Of a stretch of 43,362 nucleotides of DNA, positions 34,700 to 43,362 are shown piece by piece. The stretch comes from an uncultured Alistipes sp. GTDB lineage: Bacteria > Bacteroidota > Bacteroidia > Bacteroidales > Rikenellaceae. Location: the NCBI GenBank assembly GCA_949840605.1, contig CATKXN010000008.1:1-43362 (forward strand). Direction: 5' to 3'. Both the position numbers and the translations under genes were made by a program. A model generated the notes under the pieces. It had not been told where the DNA came from. It made no database searches and saw only the letters and a program-made list of their open reading frames with translations. Position 1 is the stretch's first letter; each line of letters starts with the position of its first letter.

Positions 34700-34845
34700 C
34701 GGGCTTAGGAAGCCCGATTCAGGGGCGGCGGAAAGGATTTATATCCCGGGCTGAATCTGCGCTGCGCCCCATTCCAAATCCCGCCTCTCAGGCGGGTGTT
34801 GCACCTGTTGCAACTATTGTTCTATCCGAAACCGCCGCGATCCCC
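34621..34845. other. Gene-free part of the divergent intergenic region
   Basis: Between the two promoters there is no convincing gene. Several short stems occur: ACCGGG/CCCGGT (34656-34677), CGGGCTT/AAGCCCG (34700-34716) and CCCGCCT/AGGCGGG (34780-34796). None has a T tail, so they look like repeat-associated structures rather than terminators. Confidence 0.5.
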
Positions 34846-34853
34846 TAATTTTG
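34846..34853 (+). promoter_or_regulatory. -7 element of the fimbrillin-like gene
   Basis: TAATTTTG is a perfect TAnnTTTG. No TTTG lies 19-21 bases upstream. The transcript would start near 34859 and carry a leader of about 70 A-rich bases before ATG 34929. Confidence 0.55.
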
Positions 34854-34928
34854 TGAATGGTTGTTACGCGAAAGTCATTCATCAACAAAAACACGAACCT
34901 GAAACTAAAAAACCTAAAAACAGCAGCC

Positions 34929-36488
34929 ATGAGAAAAACAAGTTTTTCGACCATGTGTATGCTTGCCCTGCTGGTTGCCGGATGCCAGAATTCCGACGAC
35001 GACAACCGGGGATTGGAGTACGACACGCTCCGTGTCAACTTCAAGGGGAGCATGACGAACGGGACCTGGGAAACGGGCGCCGAGGTCGGCATCTTCGCCT
35101 TCTGCACACGCAACGACGCACAGGATACTCCGATGAGCACGAACGCCAACGCCCGGTACACGGCGGCGGCCGGAGGCGAATCGGCGGCGCTCGCCGGCGT
35201 CACGGAAGAGGATGCCGTGATCGCCGACGCCTCGGACCACAATTACCGTTTCTACGCCTATTATCCTTATTCGGGTGCGTCGGCCGACCGGAAAACCGTC
35301 GCGGCGGCCGCCCCGGCCGAACAGCCCTACACCGGACGGGCGAACGGCGGTCTTTACACGGCGTCGAAAAGCGTAACGACCGTGGTGCCCACCGTGGAAC
35401 TGCAATTCCGCAACATTTTCGCCATGATGGAACTCTACCTCCCCGACGACCTGCTGGACGAGGACGGCAACTCGGTGGTGAAGACGCTGACGCTGAAACC
35501 CGCCGCCGCGGAGAATTTCAGCGGGGCACTGGCCGTGAGCGGCACCTACGACCTGACGACGGGCACCTTCACCGAAAACCCCGCGACCCGGTCGCAGCAG
35601 ATCGTCGTCGATTTCGGCGCCCAGGGGCTCACGCTGAGCGAGGCCTATACGAAAGTACCGCTCGTCATGGTCCCCTGCACGGTCCCGGAAGGCGGATTCG
35701 AAGTGACGTTCACCGACAAGGACGACCGGCAGAGTTCGCTGACGATCTTCGCCAAGTCCGAGGATGCGGGCACCGTGCTGGCCGCCGGCGAGGTGTCGAA
35801 GCAGTACCTCAGCGCCAGCGACGACGGCGTCGTTCCCGTAACGTTTCCCGTGGTCTTCCCGCTGGGGTACGAGAACGGCACCTATATTTTCTCGGCGGCG
35901 ACACAGCCGCAGTGGACGACCGACGGCCTCTGGATATGCCCGTCGCAGACCCAGGCCTACGCGAAGTGGATCAAGGCATCCGACCCGAGCGACAAATACA
36001 CGCAGAAACTCGAATACGTGGCCAGCAAAATCGGCTCCCCGGGCATCAAGGGCGTCTGGACGGGCGACTGCTTCGAATTCACGCTCCCGGTCAAGAAGTT
36101 CGCGGCAGGGACCTCCGTCACGCTCACCTTCCCGATGTACACCCGTCAGGGTCCGGTATTCTGGGACATCGAATACCTCGACGGCAAGGAGTGGAAATGC
36201 AACCGGGAGACCGTCACCTGCTACGACCCCGCGCACAGCATGGAGTGCACCTACTCGCTGGTCCGCGGCGGCAAGGTCATCGAACACACCATGACCTTCG
36301 AGAACGAAGTCAGGAGCGGCGATCTCAAATTCCGGATCAAGTGCGCCGACGGAAGCGTCCAGGCGGATTCCGAGACCCAAGTCGCCGTGCGCGATACGCC
36401 CTGGATCAGCGGCTCAGGCTACGGTGCCCCGTTCTACCTCTATCTGGCGGGATCGGACGTAACGAGCGTAACATTTTCGGCTAACTGA
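34929..36488 (+). CDS. Fimbrillin-family (Mfa-like) surface lipoprotein
   Basis: The 519-residue protein has a lipobox (LLVAGC, Cys 19) followed by QNSDDD. The N-terminal domain has the FimA/Mfa pattern: VNFKGSMTNGTWETGAEVGIF, a YRFYAYYPYSG strand and VELQFRNIFAMMELYLP. Such proteins are subunits or anchors of short fimbriae, or stand-alone surface lipoproteins of the same fold. The C-terminal 180 residues (from about 340, WICPSQTQAYAKW onward) are an extra beta-rich domain. I use ATG 34929 rather than the in-frame GTG/ATG codons upstream, because the signal peptide begins there. The sialidase-fold gene follows after about 40 bases with its own promoter-like box. Confidence 0.8.
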   Translation: MRKTSFSTMCMLALLVAGCQNSDDDNRGLEYDTLRVNFKGSMTNGTWETGAEVGIFAFCTRNDAQDTPMSTNANARYTAAAGGESAALAGVTEEDAVIADASDHNYRFYAYYPYSGASADRKTVAAAAPAEQPYTGRANGGLYTASKSVTTVVPTVELQFRNIFAMMELYLPDDLLDEDGNSVVKTLTLKPAAAENFSGALAVSGTYDLTTGTFTENPATRSQQIVVDFGAQGLTLSEAYTKVPLVMVPCTVPEGGFEVTFTDKDDRQSSLTIFAKSEDAGTVLAAGEVSKQYLSASDDGVVPVTFPVVFPLGYENGTYIFSAATQPQWTTDGLWICPSQTQAYAKWIKASDPSDKYTQKLEYVASKIGSPGIKGVWTGDCFEFTLPVKKFAAGTSVTLTFPMYTRQGPVFWDIEYLDGKEWKCNRETVTCYDPAHSMECTYSLVRGGKVIEHTMTFENEVRSGDLKFRIKCADGSVQADSETQVAVRDTPWISGSGYGAPFYLYLAGSDVTSVTFSAN

Positions 36489-36508
36489 ATAATTTGAATA
36501 AAAAAACG

Positions 36509-36516
36509 TAATTTTG
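36509..36516 (+). promoter_or_regulatory. -7 element before the sialidase-fold gene
   Basis: TAATTTTG matches TAnnTTTG exactly. The only upstream TTTG is 12 bases away, shorter than usual. Transcription would start near 36522, about 6 bases before ATG 36528, so the leader would be very short. Confidence 0.45.
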
Positions 36517-36527
36517 TATTGAAACCG

Positions 36528-38321
36528 ATGAAAACGACGAAACTCAGAACGATTTTTCTCACGGCGCTCTGCGCGGGAAGCTGCTCGGAGCCGGGCTGTC
36601 CCCCGGCGGCGGAATGCGACGTACGCATAGCGTGGGACCGCGGCACGTTTCAGGAGATGACCTCCGTGGAGGTCGGGAACAAGGGCTACACCGAGCAGGA
36701 ACTCCACTATCCCCGCATCAAGGCGCTCTCGGACGGGACGCTGCTGATGACCTTCATGAACGACCATTTCGGCTGGGACGCCTTCGTGCGGCGCAGCGAG
36801 GACGGCGGACGCACGTGGAGCGACGCGCAGATGGTGCGCCAGCGCTTCGACGCCCGCTCCTCGGCAGGTGACGATCAGATGGTCTTCGTGAACCCGGACT
36901 TCATCGAACTGCAGGACGGTCGCATCCTGCTCGCCTACCAGTGGCGCTATAAGAAAGGCTACAACGACATCGCCCACACCAACGAGAACTGCGGCGTCGA
37001 AATCCTATTCAGCGACGACAAGGGCCGCAGCTTCTCCGAACCGCGCAACGTCTACACGGGACGCTGCTGGGAACCGGCGATGCTCCAGCTCCCCTCGGGC
37101 GAGATCCAGATGTACATCACCGACAGCAACGAAACCCTCAAAGGCGTTTCGCAGCCCTGCACGATCCTTATCCGCTCGTTCGACGGCGGCCGCACGTGGC
37201 AGGGCAAGGAGAGCTGTTCGTACCGCGACGGCGAGATCATCTCCCGGACGTTCGACGAGCGCTGCACGGCCGACGGAATGCCTTCGGGCGTATGGCTCGA
37301 CGACGATTACGGAATCGCCGTACCGCTGGAGGTCTGGAGCGGCAAGTATAAGATGGACCAGACCCCGGTGGTCGTGCGCACCGACGCCGCGACGAACTGG
37401 CGTTCGGACCAGTCGATCCGCAGCCAGGGAGGTCCCGAATACCCCTGGAAGAAACAGCTGAACAAGGATTTCGTGGGATTCGGCCCCTATTCGACCAAAC
37501 TGCCGACGGGCGAGATGATCGTGCTCTCGAACGGCGTCTACAAAAACGTCCAGGGCATGTGGGTATTCATCGGCGACAAACGGGCCGACAACTTCCGCTT
37601 CGCCACCTCGCCGTTCGTCGGCTACTGGGGCTCGATCGACTACATCGGCAACGACCGCGTGCTCGGGACCGGGACCTTCCGCTATCCGGACGGGGATCGT
37701 TCGCGCGGCGGTGTGCGGCTGATGGTCGGACGGCTGAACCGCGCCAAGACCGTCGCCAAAGGCGACATCGAGATGGCGCCCGTCGGAGAGTTCGACCGGG
37801 AGAACAACGACTACTGGTTCCTCGGCAAGGAGACCGCCGCGTCGGTTTTCACCGACTTCGGCTACACCGACGACTGCTTCGTCGTGGCGACCTACCTTTT
37901 CGACGAAAACCTCGTGGCCTTCCCCCCCGAGAACTCCGACGCCCCGGCGCTGCTGCTGGCGCGGCGGTCGGCCGACGGAGGCTGGGACACCTATAAGATA
38001 CTCGTCAACGCCGAGGGGCGCTGGCTGGTCTACCGCGAGGAGAGCTCCTCGTGGCGGCTCGTGGCCAAGGGCCGGACCGAAGTCGATCTGCAAGGCACGG
38101 TCAACGACGCCGGCGACACCGACCTGGGCTTCGGAGCCCGGCTGTGCATCGGCTGGGAGCTGCTGGGCGGCAAACCCGCTCCGGGCGAGGAGCTCCGCGC
38201 ACACCTCCGCCACCACTACAAGGAGACGGTGAAAGAGGGTCCCGTATTCGCGCTCGTCGAGGAGGCCGAGGGCGAGAACAGCGACTACCCCGGAGAGTGG
38301 CTGCGCATAACCTTGAAATAG
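36528..38321 (+). CDS. Sialidase-fold (six-bladed propeller) lipoprotein with C-terminal carbohydrate-binding-like domain
   Basis: The 597-residue protein has a lipobox (CAGSC, Cys 19). Asp-box repeats mark a sialidase-type propeller: RRSEDGGRTW (about 88), FSDDKGRSF (about 161) and IRSFDGGRTW (about 215), with YPRIKALSDG near 63-72 in the place of the arginine-containing RIP motif. From about 420 onward (DYWFLGKETAASVFTDF, FVVATYLFDENLVAF) the sequence looks like a CBM9/DOMON-type sandwich. I use ATG 36528; an upstream TTG at 36519 would add MKP but lies in the promoter region. It is followed after 5 bases by the hybrid regulator. It may be an exo-sialidase or another exo-glycosidase of this fold; the substrate is not fixed by the motifs. 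Confidence 0.85.
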   Translation: MKTTKLRTIFLTALCAGSCSEPGCPPAAECDVRIAWDRGTFQEMTSVEVGNKGYTEQELHYPRIKALSDGTLLMTFMNDHFGWDAFVRRSEDGGRTWSDAQMVRQRFDARSSAGDDQMVFVNPDFIELQDGRILLAYQWRYKKGYNDIAHTNENCGVEILFSDDKGRSFSEPRNVYTGRCWEPAMLQLPSGEIQMYITDSNETLKGVSQPCTILIRSFDGGRTWQGKESCSYRDGEIISRTFDERCTADGMPSGVWLDDDYGIAVPLEVWSGKYKMDQTPVVVRTDAATNWRSDQSIRSQGGPEYPWKKQLNKDFVGFGPYSTKLPTGEMIVLSNGVYKNVQGMWVFIGDKRADNFRFATSPFVGYWGSIDYIGNDRVLGTGTFRYPDGDRSRGGVRLMVGRLNRAKTVAKGDIEMAPVGEFDRENNDYWFLGKETAASVFTDFGYTDDCFVVATYLFDENLVAFPPENSDAPALLLARRSADGGWDTYKILVNAEGRWLVYREESSSWRLVAKGRTEVDLQGTVNDAGDTDLGFGARLCIGWELLGGKPAPGEELRAHLRHHYKETVKEGPVFALVEEAEGENSDYPGEWLRITLK

Positions 38322-38326
38322 ACGAC

Positions 38327-41300
38327 GTGAGACCGCACGGACAGACAGCGAAACGGACGGCAGGCATACTCCTATGCCTGCTGGCCCTTTTCGCGGCTGT
38401 TCCGCAGGCCGGGGCGGTCAACCCCGGCGCGCGGTATTTCACCCACCTGAAAACCACCGACAGCGGGCTCTCCTACAACTGCGTGCACGCCATCATCCAG
38501 GACTCGCGGGGATTCATCTGGCTGGGGACCTCCGACGGACTCAACCGCTACGACGGCATGCGGTTCCGGACCTTCCACAAGAACGAGCTCGGCGGAAATT
38601 CCGGGTTCATCGTCTCGCTCTGCGAGGACGACCGGGGCAATATCTGGATCGGCACCGACAGCGGCGTGGCGCTCTACGACGCCGCGACCGACCGTTTCAG
38701 GGCCCTCGACACGCCCAGCGACCGGGGCACGGTGATCCACAACAAGGTGACCGCCATCAAAAAGGACCGGCAGGGCGTGATCTGGATGGCCGTCAACAAC
38801 CAGGGACTCTTCTCCTGCGACCCGGAGAGCGGTGCGCTGAAAAACTATTTCGTGGAGGAGGGGCGGCAGACGCTCCCCGCGAACATCACCTCGTTCTGCT
38901 TCGACGTGAACAACGAGTGCTGGCTCTCGCTCTACTTCTCGAACCTCTACCACGCCGACAAGTCGCTGACCGAGGCGACTCCCGTGGAGTTCGGCGACCG
39001 CGGGCAGCTCTTCCGCAACGACAACATCATCGAGATCATCGAAAGCCCCTACAATACGCTCTACGTGGCGAGCGTCGACAAGGGCGTCTGCGAGATCGCA
39101 CCCCGGAGCAACCGGATCCGGGCGCTGATCCCCAACGCCGAGAACCGCTACGTGCCCGAATCGCTCTTTTCGGGCCGCGACGGCGAACTGTGGGCGGCCA
39201 CCACCAAAGGCACCTACGTCTACAACCCCGGCAGCGGCGAGACCATCCATCTGGAAGCCGACCGGCAGGACAAATTCTCGCTCTCGGACAGCCACGCGCT
39301 CTCGGTGCTGGTCGACGACTCCGACGGCATCTGGATCGGCACCAACGCCGGCGGCGTGAACTATTCGGGGGCCTTCCATCAGAATTTCGACAAATATCAC
39401 CTCGTCGGGGACGAACCCCTGGCCAACTGCCTCGTGCGGGGATTCGCCGACGACGGCGAGGGGCGGCTCTGGATCACCACCGAGAAATCGGGACTGATGA
39501 CCTACTCGCTCAAGACCGGAGAGCTGCGCAAATACCGGAACGAACAGCTTCCCGAAGCCCTTTTCGGCATCGGCCACGACGACGGAAAGCTGTGGCTGGG
39601 TTCGTTCCAGGGGCTCTACCGGCTGGACCTGAAGACCGGGGCGGTGAAGGTTTACAGCCGCCGGGACGAGTCGTCGAGCCTGCACGACAACAAGATATAC
39701 ACCATCTACAAGACCTCGGAAGGCGACCTGCTCGTGGGCACGACGCTCGGCATGCTGCGCTACGACCGCGCGTGCGACAGTTTCTCGCCCATTGCCGTCT
39801 TCGAGGGGATGTTCGTCACCGACATCGCCGAAGACACCTCCGGCGACCTGTGGGTGGCCACCTACGCCAACGGGCTCATCCGCTACGACCCGGCGGCGGG
39901 GACGATCGTGCGCAGCTACGCCTATGAGGCGGGCGATCCGCGTTCGCTGCCGAGCAACAAGGTGCTCTCGGTGTTCCGGGACAGCACAGGCCGCATCTGG
40001 GCGACGACTTTCAGCGCCGGATTCTGCCTCTACGACAGCCGGAACGACGATTTCGTCGTCTACGACCAGGCCCTGCTCGGGGCCGGAAACCTGCCGAGCG
40101 ACATCAACTACCGGATCGTCGAGGACGACAGCGGCAACCTCTGGATCTCCACCAACAAGGGGCTGATCTGCTTCACGCCCGCCACGCTGGAAACCAAGGC
40201 CTACACCACCACCGACGGACTGCTGAACGACGAATTCAACTACAACGCGGGATTCAAGACCTCGGACGGCACGCTCTATTTCGGATCGTCCGACGGATTC
40301 GTCCGCTTCAACCCCCGCACGTTCCACACCGACACGCGCGTCCCGGAGATCGTCATCACGGACCTGCGCATCGGCGAGCGGATCGTGAAGGCGGGCGAAG
40401 AGGGATCGCCCCTCGCATGCAGCATCGACCGCACGCAGCACATCGCCCTCAACGCGCGCCAAAACTCCTTCGGATTCGGATTCGCACTGCTCGGGTTCGC
40501 CTCGCCGGCCAGCAACGCCATCCTCTGCCGGCTCGAAGGTTACGACACCGACTGGCGGAGGGTCCCGGAGAACAACACGGTCTTCTATTCGAACATCCCC
40601 GCCGGCAGCTACCGTCTGCAGGTCAAGGGCGTCAACAGCAACGGCATCTGGAACGACCGGCACCCCGCCGTGGAGATCACCGTGGCGCAGCGATTCTACA
40701 AATCGGCGCCGGCGATCCTGCTCTACATCGTGCTGCTGGTCGTGGCGAGCATCCTCGTGTCGCACTGCTTCTACCGCAAGGCCGTGAAACGCGAACGGCA
40801 GCAACAGGACGAATACAAGCGAGCCCGCGAAATCGAGCTGTTCAACGAAAAGATGGCTTTCTTCTCGAACATCGTCCACGAGATCAAGACCCCGCTCACG
40901 CTCATCCGCACACCCCTGCAGAACATCCTCGCCTCCGGGGAGTGCAGCGGCGAGGTCCGCGAGGACCTGACGGTCATCAACAACAACACCGAATACCTTT
41001 CGCAGCTGGTGAAGGAGCTGCTGGACTTCGTGAAGATCGAGTGCCACGGCTATATGCTCAACTGCGGCAACCTCGACCTGATCGAGAAGATCGGCTTTCT
41101 CTGTTTCAACTTCGCGGAGACGGCCAAGAGCAGCAACCTCCGGCTGACGTTCCGCCACGAGGACGAGCAGCTTTTCATCCTGGCCGACGAACCGGGACTG
41201 AACAAAATCCTCAACAACCTGCTGCACAACGCCCTGAAATACGCCGAATCGTATATCGAGGTCGAAGCCCGCAGCGAGGGCGGCAACGCCGTGGTCTCGG

Positions 41301-42334
41301 TCCGCAACGACGGGCCAATCATCCCGAAAGAGCAGCGCAGCCGGATATTCGAACCTTTCGTGCAGTACGGCAGCGACGCCAAGGGCGTCGGCATCGGGCT
41401 CTCGCTGGCCCGCACCCTCGCCGAGCTGCACGGCGGCCGGCTCGTCCTCGACGACGGCACGGAGTGCACCGACTTCATCCTCACGCTGCCCCTGCGCCGT
41501 GCCGAGGCGGAGCCCGCCGGCGGGGAGGAAACGGCATCCGCACCCGAAGGGGAAGCGGAGAAGCCGGGACTCCCGACGCTGCTCATCGTGGAGGACAACG
41601 CCGACCTCTCGGCCTATCTCAAACGCAAGCTGCAGGGCGAATACCGCATACTCACCGCCGCGACCGCCGAACGGGCGCTGGAACTGCTCCGCCAACAGGA
41701 GGCGGACCTCATCCTCTCGGACATCGCCCTGAACGGCATGAGCGGGCTGGAACTCTGCAAACGGGTCTGCGGGGATTTCGAGACCTCACACATCCCGGTG
41801 ATCCTCCTCTCGGCGCTCTCCTCAACGCGGTCGAAGGTCGTGGGCATGGAGTGCGGCGCGAGCCTCTACATCGAGAAGCCGTTCAGCATGGAGTATCTCC
41901 AGGCCTGCATCCGGAACATCCTCGACAAGCGGAGCGCCATGAAAAACGCCTTCAGGAACAAGGTCATGCCCCTCGCGGCGCACCTCTACAACCTGCCGCA
42001 CAGCGACGAGGAGTTCCTCACGCGGCTCGACGCGATCATCCTGGCCAACATCAGCGACCCCAGCTTCTCGAACGAACAGCTGGCCGAAGCCTTTTACCTG
42101 AGCAAATCGACGCTCAACCGCAAGATCAAGGGCCTGCTCGACACCACGCCCAACGACTACATCCGCACCAAACGGCTCACGGTGGCGGCGCAGATGCTGA
42201 CCGAAAACCGCTGCCGCATCAACGAAGTCTGCTATTCGGTGGGGTTCAACACCCCCTCCTACTTCGCCAAATGCTTCAAAAAGTTCTATGGTATCCTGCC
42301 CGCAGAGTACATGAAGGAGCATAATGCCGATTAA
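38327..42334 (+). CDS. Hybrid two-component system sensor/regulator (HTCS)
   Basis: This 1335-residue protein puts sensor, kinase, receiver and DNA-binding domain on one chain, as in the regulators of Bacteroidetes glycan loci. After a signal anchor (about 12-32) come Reg_prop propeller repeats (about 40-700, many WIGTDSG/WLGTSDG blades) and a Y_Y_Y domain (about 705-785). A transmembrane segment (about 795-815), HisKA with H851 in VHEIKTPLTL, HATPase (about 951-1055), a receiver (about 1083-1198, D1132 in LILSDIAL) and an AraC-type helix-turn-helix (about 1235-1335) follow. The start is GTG 38327, 5 bases after the sialidase gene; no ATG gives the signal anchor. It probably senses a breakdown product and activates this locus, including the susC at 42541. 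Confidence 0.95.
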   Translation: MRPHGQTAKRTAGILLCLLALFAAVPQAGAVNPGARYFTHLKTTDSGLSYNCVHAIIQDSRGFIWLGTSDGLNRYDGMRFRTFHKNELGGNSGFIVSLCEDDRGNIWIGTDSGVALYDAATDRFRALDTPSDRGTVIHNKVTAIKKDRQGVIWMAVNNQGLFSCDPESGALKNYFVEEGRQTLPANITSFCFDVNNECWLSLYFSNLYHADKSLTEATPVEFGDRGQLFRNDNIIEIIESPYNTLYVASVDKGVCEIAPRSNRIRALIPNAENRYVPESLFSGRDGELWAATTKGTYVYNPGSGETIHLEADRQDKFSLSDSHALSVLVDDSDGIWIGTNAGGVNYSGAFHQNFDKYHLVGDEPLANCLVRGFADDGEGRLWITTEKSGLMTYSLKTGELRKYRNEQLPEALFGIGHDDGKLWLGSFQGLYRLDLKTGAVKVYSRRDESSSLHDNKIYTIYKTSEGDLLVGTTLGMLRYDRACDSFSPIAVFEGMFVTDIAEDTSGDLWVATYANGLIRYDPAAGTIVRSYAYEAGDPRSLPSNKVLSVFRDSTGRIWATTFSAGFCLYDSRNDDFVVYDQALLGAGNLPSDINYRIVEDDSGNLWISTNKGLICFTPATLETKAYTTTDGLLNDEFNYNAGFKTSDGTLYFGSSDGFVRFNPRTFHTDTRVPEIVITDLRIGERIVKAGEEGSPLACSIDRTQHIALNARQNSFGFGFALLGFASPASNAILCRLEGYDTDWRRVPENNTVFYSNIPAGSYRLQVKGVNSNGIWNDRHPAVEITVAQRFYKSAPAILLYIVLLVVASILVSHCFYRKAVKRERQQQDEYKRAREIELFNEKMAFFSNIVHEIKTPLTLIRTPLQNILASGECSGEVREDLTVINNNTEYLSQLVKELLDFVKIECHGYMLNCGNLDLIEKIGFLCFNFAETAKSSNLRLTFRHEDEQLFILADEPGLNKILNNLLHNALKYAESYIEVEARSEGGNAVVSVRNDGPIIPKEQRSRIFEPFVQYGSDAKGVGIGLSLARTLAELHGGRLVLDDGTECTDFILTLPLRRAEAEPAGGEETASAPEGEAEKPGLPTLLIVEDNADLSAYLKRKLQGEYRILTAATAERALELLRQQEADLILSDIALNGMSGLELCKRVCGDFETSHIPVILLSALSSTRSKVVGMECGASLYIEKPFSMEYLQACIRNILDKRSAMKNAFRNKVMPLAAHLYNLPHSDEEFLTRLDAIILANISDPSFSNEQLAEAFYLSKSTLNRKIKGLLDTTPNDYIRTKRLTVAAQMLTENRCRINEVCYSVGFNTPSYFAKCFKKFYGILPAEYMKEHNAD

Positions 42335-42403
42335 CGGGGCATTGTTCCCTGAATTGCATTTTTTGTTCTATTCCGATTCGCCATTATTCGCCAAATTTGT
42401 GAT

Positions 42404-42426
42404 ACGGCCCGCCAACCCCGGGCCGT
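42404..42426 (+). promoter_or_regulatory. Hairpin in the leader of the last susC
   Basis: ACGGCCCG (42404-42411) pairs with CGGGCCGT (42419-42426). CAAATTTG at 42392-42399, one base from the -7 consensus, lies just upstream, so the stem would be at the 5' end of the susC leader. No T run follows. Confidence 0.35.
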
Positions 42427-42540
42427 GCGAAACTCGCCGCCAGGAGCAGTACGAACACCCGAAGCAGCCTCGGACGATAAACCGCAAAACTTTCGCAACA
42501 ACCGCATAACCGAATTTACTAACCATCAACCAATGGCCTT

Positions 42541-43362
42541 ATGATTACATCAATACAACGATTCTTCCTGGCCGTGCTGCTGCTCGCGGCGCCCTTCGCC
42601 TTCGCGCAGCAGCAATCCGCCAAAATCACGGGAACCGTCTTCGACGAAGCCCGGAAACCCCTGGTCGGGGCCTCCGTGACTGTCGCCAATACGACCCGCG
42701 GCGTGAGCACCTCCTCGGACGGCAGGTTCGAGATCATCGCCTCGCCGAACGAAACCCTCGTGATAAGTTACCTCGGATATGCCGCGCAGGAGATTCGCGT
42801 AGGCTCGCGCACCCGCATCGACGTGACGCTGGCTCCTCAGGCAAACCTGATCGAAGACCTCGTGGTGGTCGGATACGGCCTCCAAAAGCGCGTGAACGTC
42901 ACCGGCGCCGTATCGTCGGTCAACTATGCCAAGGAGGCCGAGTCGCGTCCCGTGACCTCGACCGCCCAGCTCCTGCAGGGCATGAACGCCGGACTGATGG
43001 TCTCGCAGACCTCGGGACAGCCCGGACAGGAAGGAATGCTGATGCGCATCCGCGGCATCGGGACGCTCAACGACTCGGCTCCGCTGGTCATCGTCGACGG
43101 CTTCGAAGGTTCGATCGGCAACGTCAACCCCGACGACATCGAGTCAGTGTCGGTGCTGAAGGACGCCGCCTCGTGCGCCATCTACGGAAACCGCGGCGCC
43201 AACGGCGTGGTGCTCGTCACCACCAAGACGGGCAGCACGGGCAAATTCAACATCTCGTACAACGGCATGGTGGCCTTCAACCGCCCGGCAAACCATTTCG
43301 AGCTGGCGTCGAACTACGCCGACTACATGGAACTGATGAACGAATCGGCCGAGAACATCGAC
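42541..43362 (+). CDS. SusC/RagA-family TonB-dependent receptor (5' part, runs off the edge)
   Basis: 274 codons are visible. The N-terminus MITSIQRFFLAVLLLAAPFAFA is a signal peptide cleaved before QQQ. A carboxypeptidase-regulatory-like domain follows (ITGTVFDEARKPLVGASVTV, about 28-105). The plug region then carries LIEDLVVVGYGLQKRVNVTG near 102-121 and VLKDAASCAIYGNRGANGVV near 205-224. The frame is still open at the last base. It lies 207 bases after the hybrid regulator, the usual place for the SusC/SusD pair which that regulator controls. A SusD partner would be expected beyond the window. Confidence 0.95.
   Translation, partial: MITSIQRFFLAVLLLAAPFAFAQQQSAKITGTVFDEARKPLVGASVTVANTTRGVSTSSDGRFEIIASPNETLVISYLGYAAQEIRVGSRTRIDVTLAPQANLIEDLVVVGYGLQKRVNVTGAVSSVNYAKEAESRPVTSTAQLLQGMNAGLMVSQTSGQPGQEGMLMRIRGIGTLNDSAPLVIVDGFEGSIGNVNPDDIESVSVLKDAASCAIYGNRGANGVVLVTTKTGSTGKFNISYNGMVAFNRPANHFELASNYADYMELMNESAENID

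Noticed and set aside
38372..41695. 1107-codon minus-strand frame opposite the hybrid regulator
   Set aside because: Composition is Val/Arg/Asp-rich shadow sequence without any family motif, fully covered by the well-supported plus-strand gene.

Overview
The window reads as chromosomal DNA of a high-G+C member of the order Bacteroidales, most likely Alistipes or a close Rikenellaceae relative. This is inferred from three complete or partial SusC/SusD-type outer-membrane uptake systems, a hybrid two-component system regulator, BACON-domain and fimbrillin-like lipoproteins, surface-lipoprotein signal peptides, and promoters of the Bacteroidetes type (TTTG, about 20 bp, TAnnTTTG). No rRNA, tRNA, CRISPR array, prophage or intact insertion sequence is visible.

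Layout. 1-5115: the tail of an unknown gene and its terminator, then a SusC/SusD pair. 5117-5880: a LytTR response regulator carrying a run of nine G between its two domains. 6005-8333 (minus strand): lpxK, purine nucleoside phosphorylase and ssb, tightly packed. 8481-11293: an M23 metallopeptidase lipoprotein, ispD, a small PH-like membrane protein and a 54-residue rubredoxin. 11387-13455: a cysteine operon in which a promoter, a 36-codon open frame with seven cysteines and an intrinsic terminator precede cysK and cysE. 13579-14313: a secreted protein of unknown function whose signal peptide is cut by a second nine-G tract. 14314-14890: an AT-rich stretch with a 13-bp inverted repeat enclosing a promoter-like box. 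14891-32214: eight closely spaced genes for surface lipoproteins (BACON, a long leucine-rich-like repeat protein, a FISUMP-like domain, a subtilase, fibronectin type III) followed by SusC, SusD and a further lipoprotein. 32548-34566 (minus strand): dipeptidyl peptidase III. 34846-43362: a fimbrillin-like lipoprotein, a sialidase-fold lipoprotein, a hybrid two-component regulator and the start of another SusC, which looks like a glycan-utilization locus running off the right edge.

The most interesting element is the leader of cysK-cysE. A ribosome translating the Cys-rich leader could choose between an antiterminator and a terminator in the way of the classic trp attenuator, so cysteine synthesis would be switched on when charged tRNA-Cys is scarce. 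CysK itself contains no cysteine residue, which fits synthesis during cysteine starvation. Second, three separate runs of exactly nine G, one in a regulator, one in a signal peptide and one in the terminator/promoter just upstream of that same secreted protein, suggest slipped-strand phase variation. Third, the lipoprotein operon may be under an invertible promoter. All three are readings of the sequence alone and remain untested.
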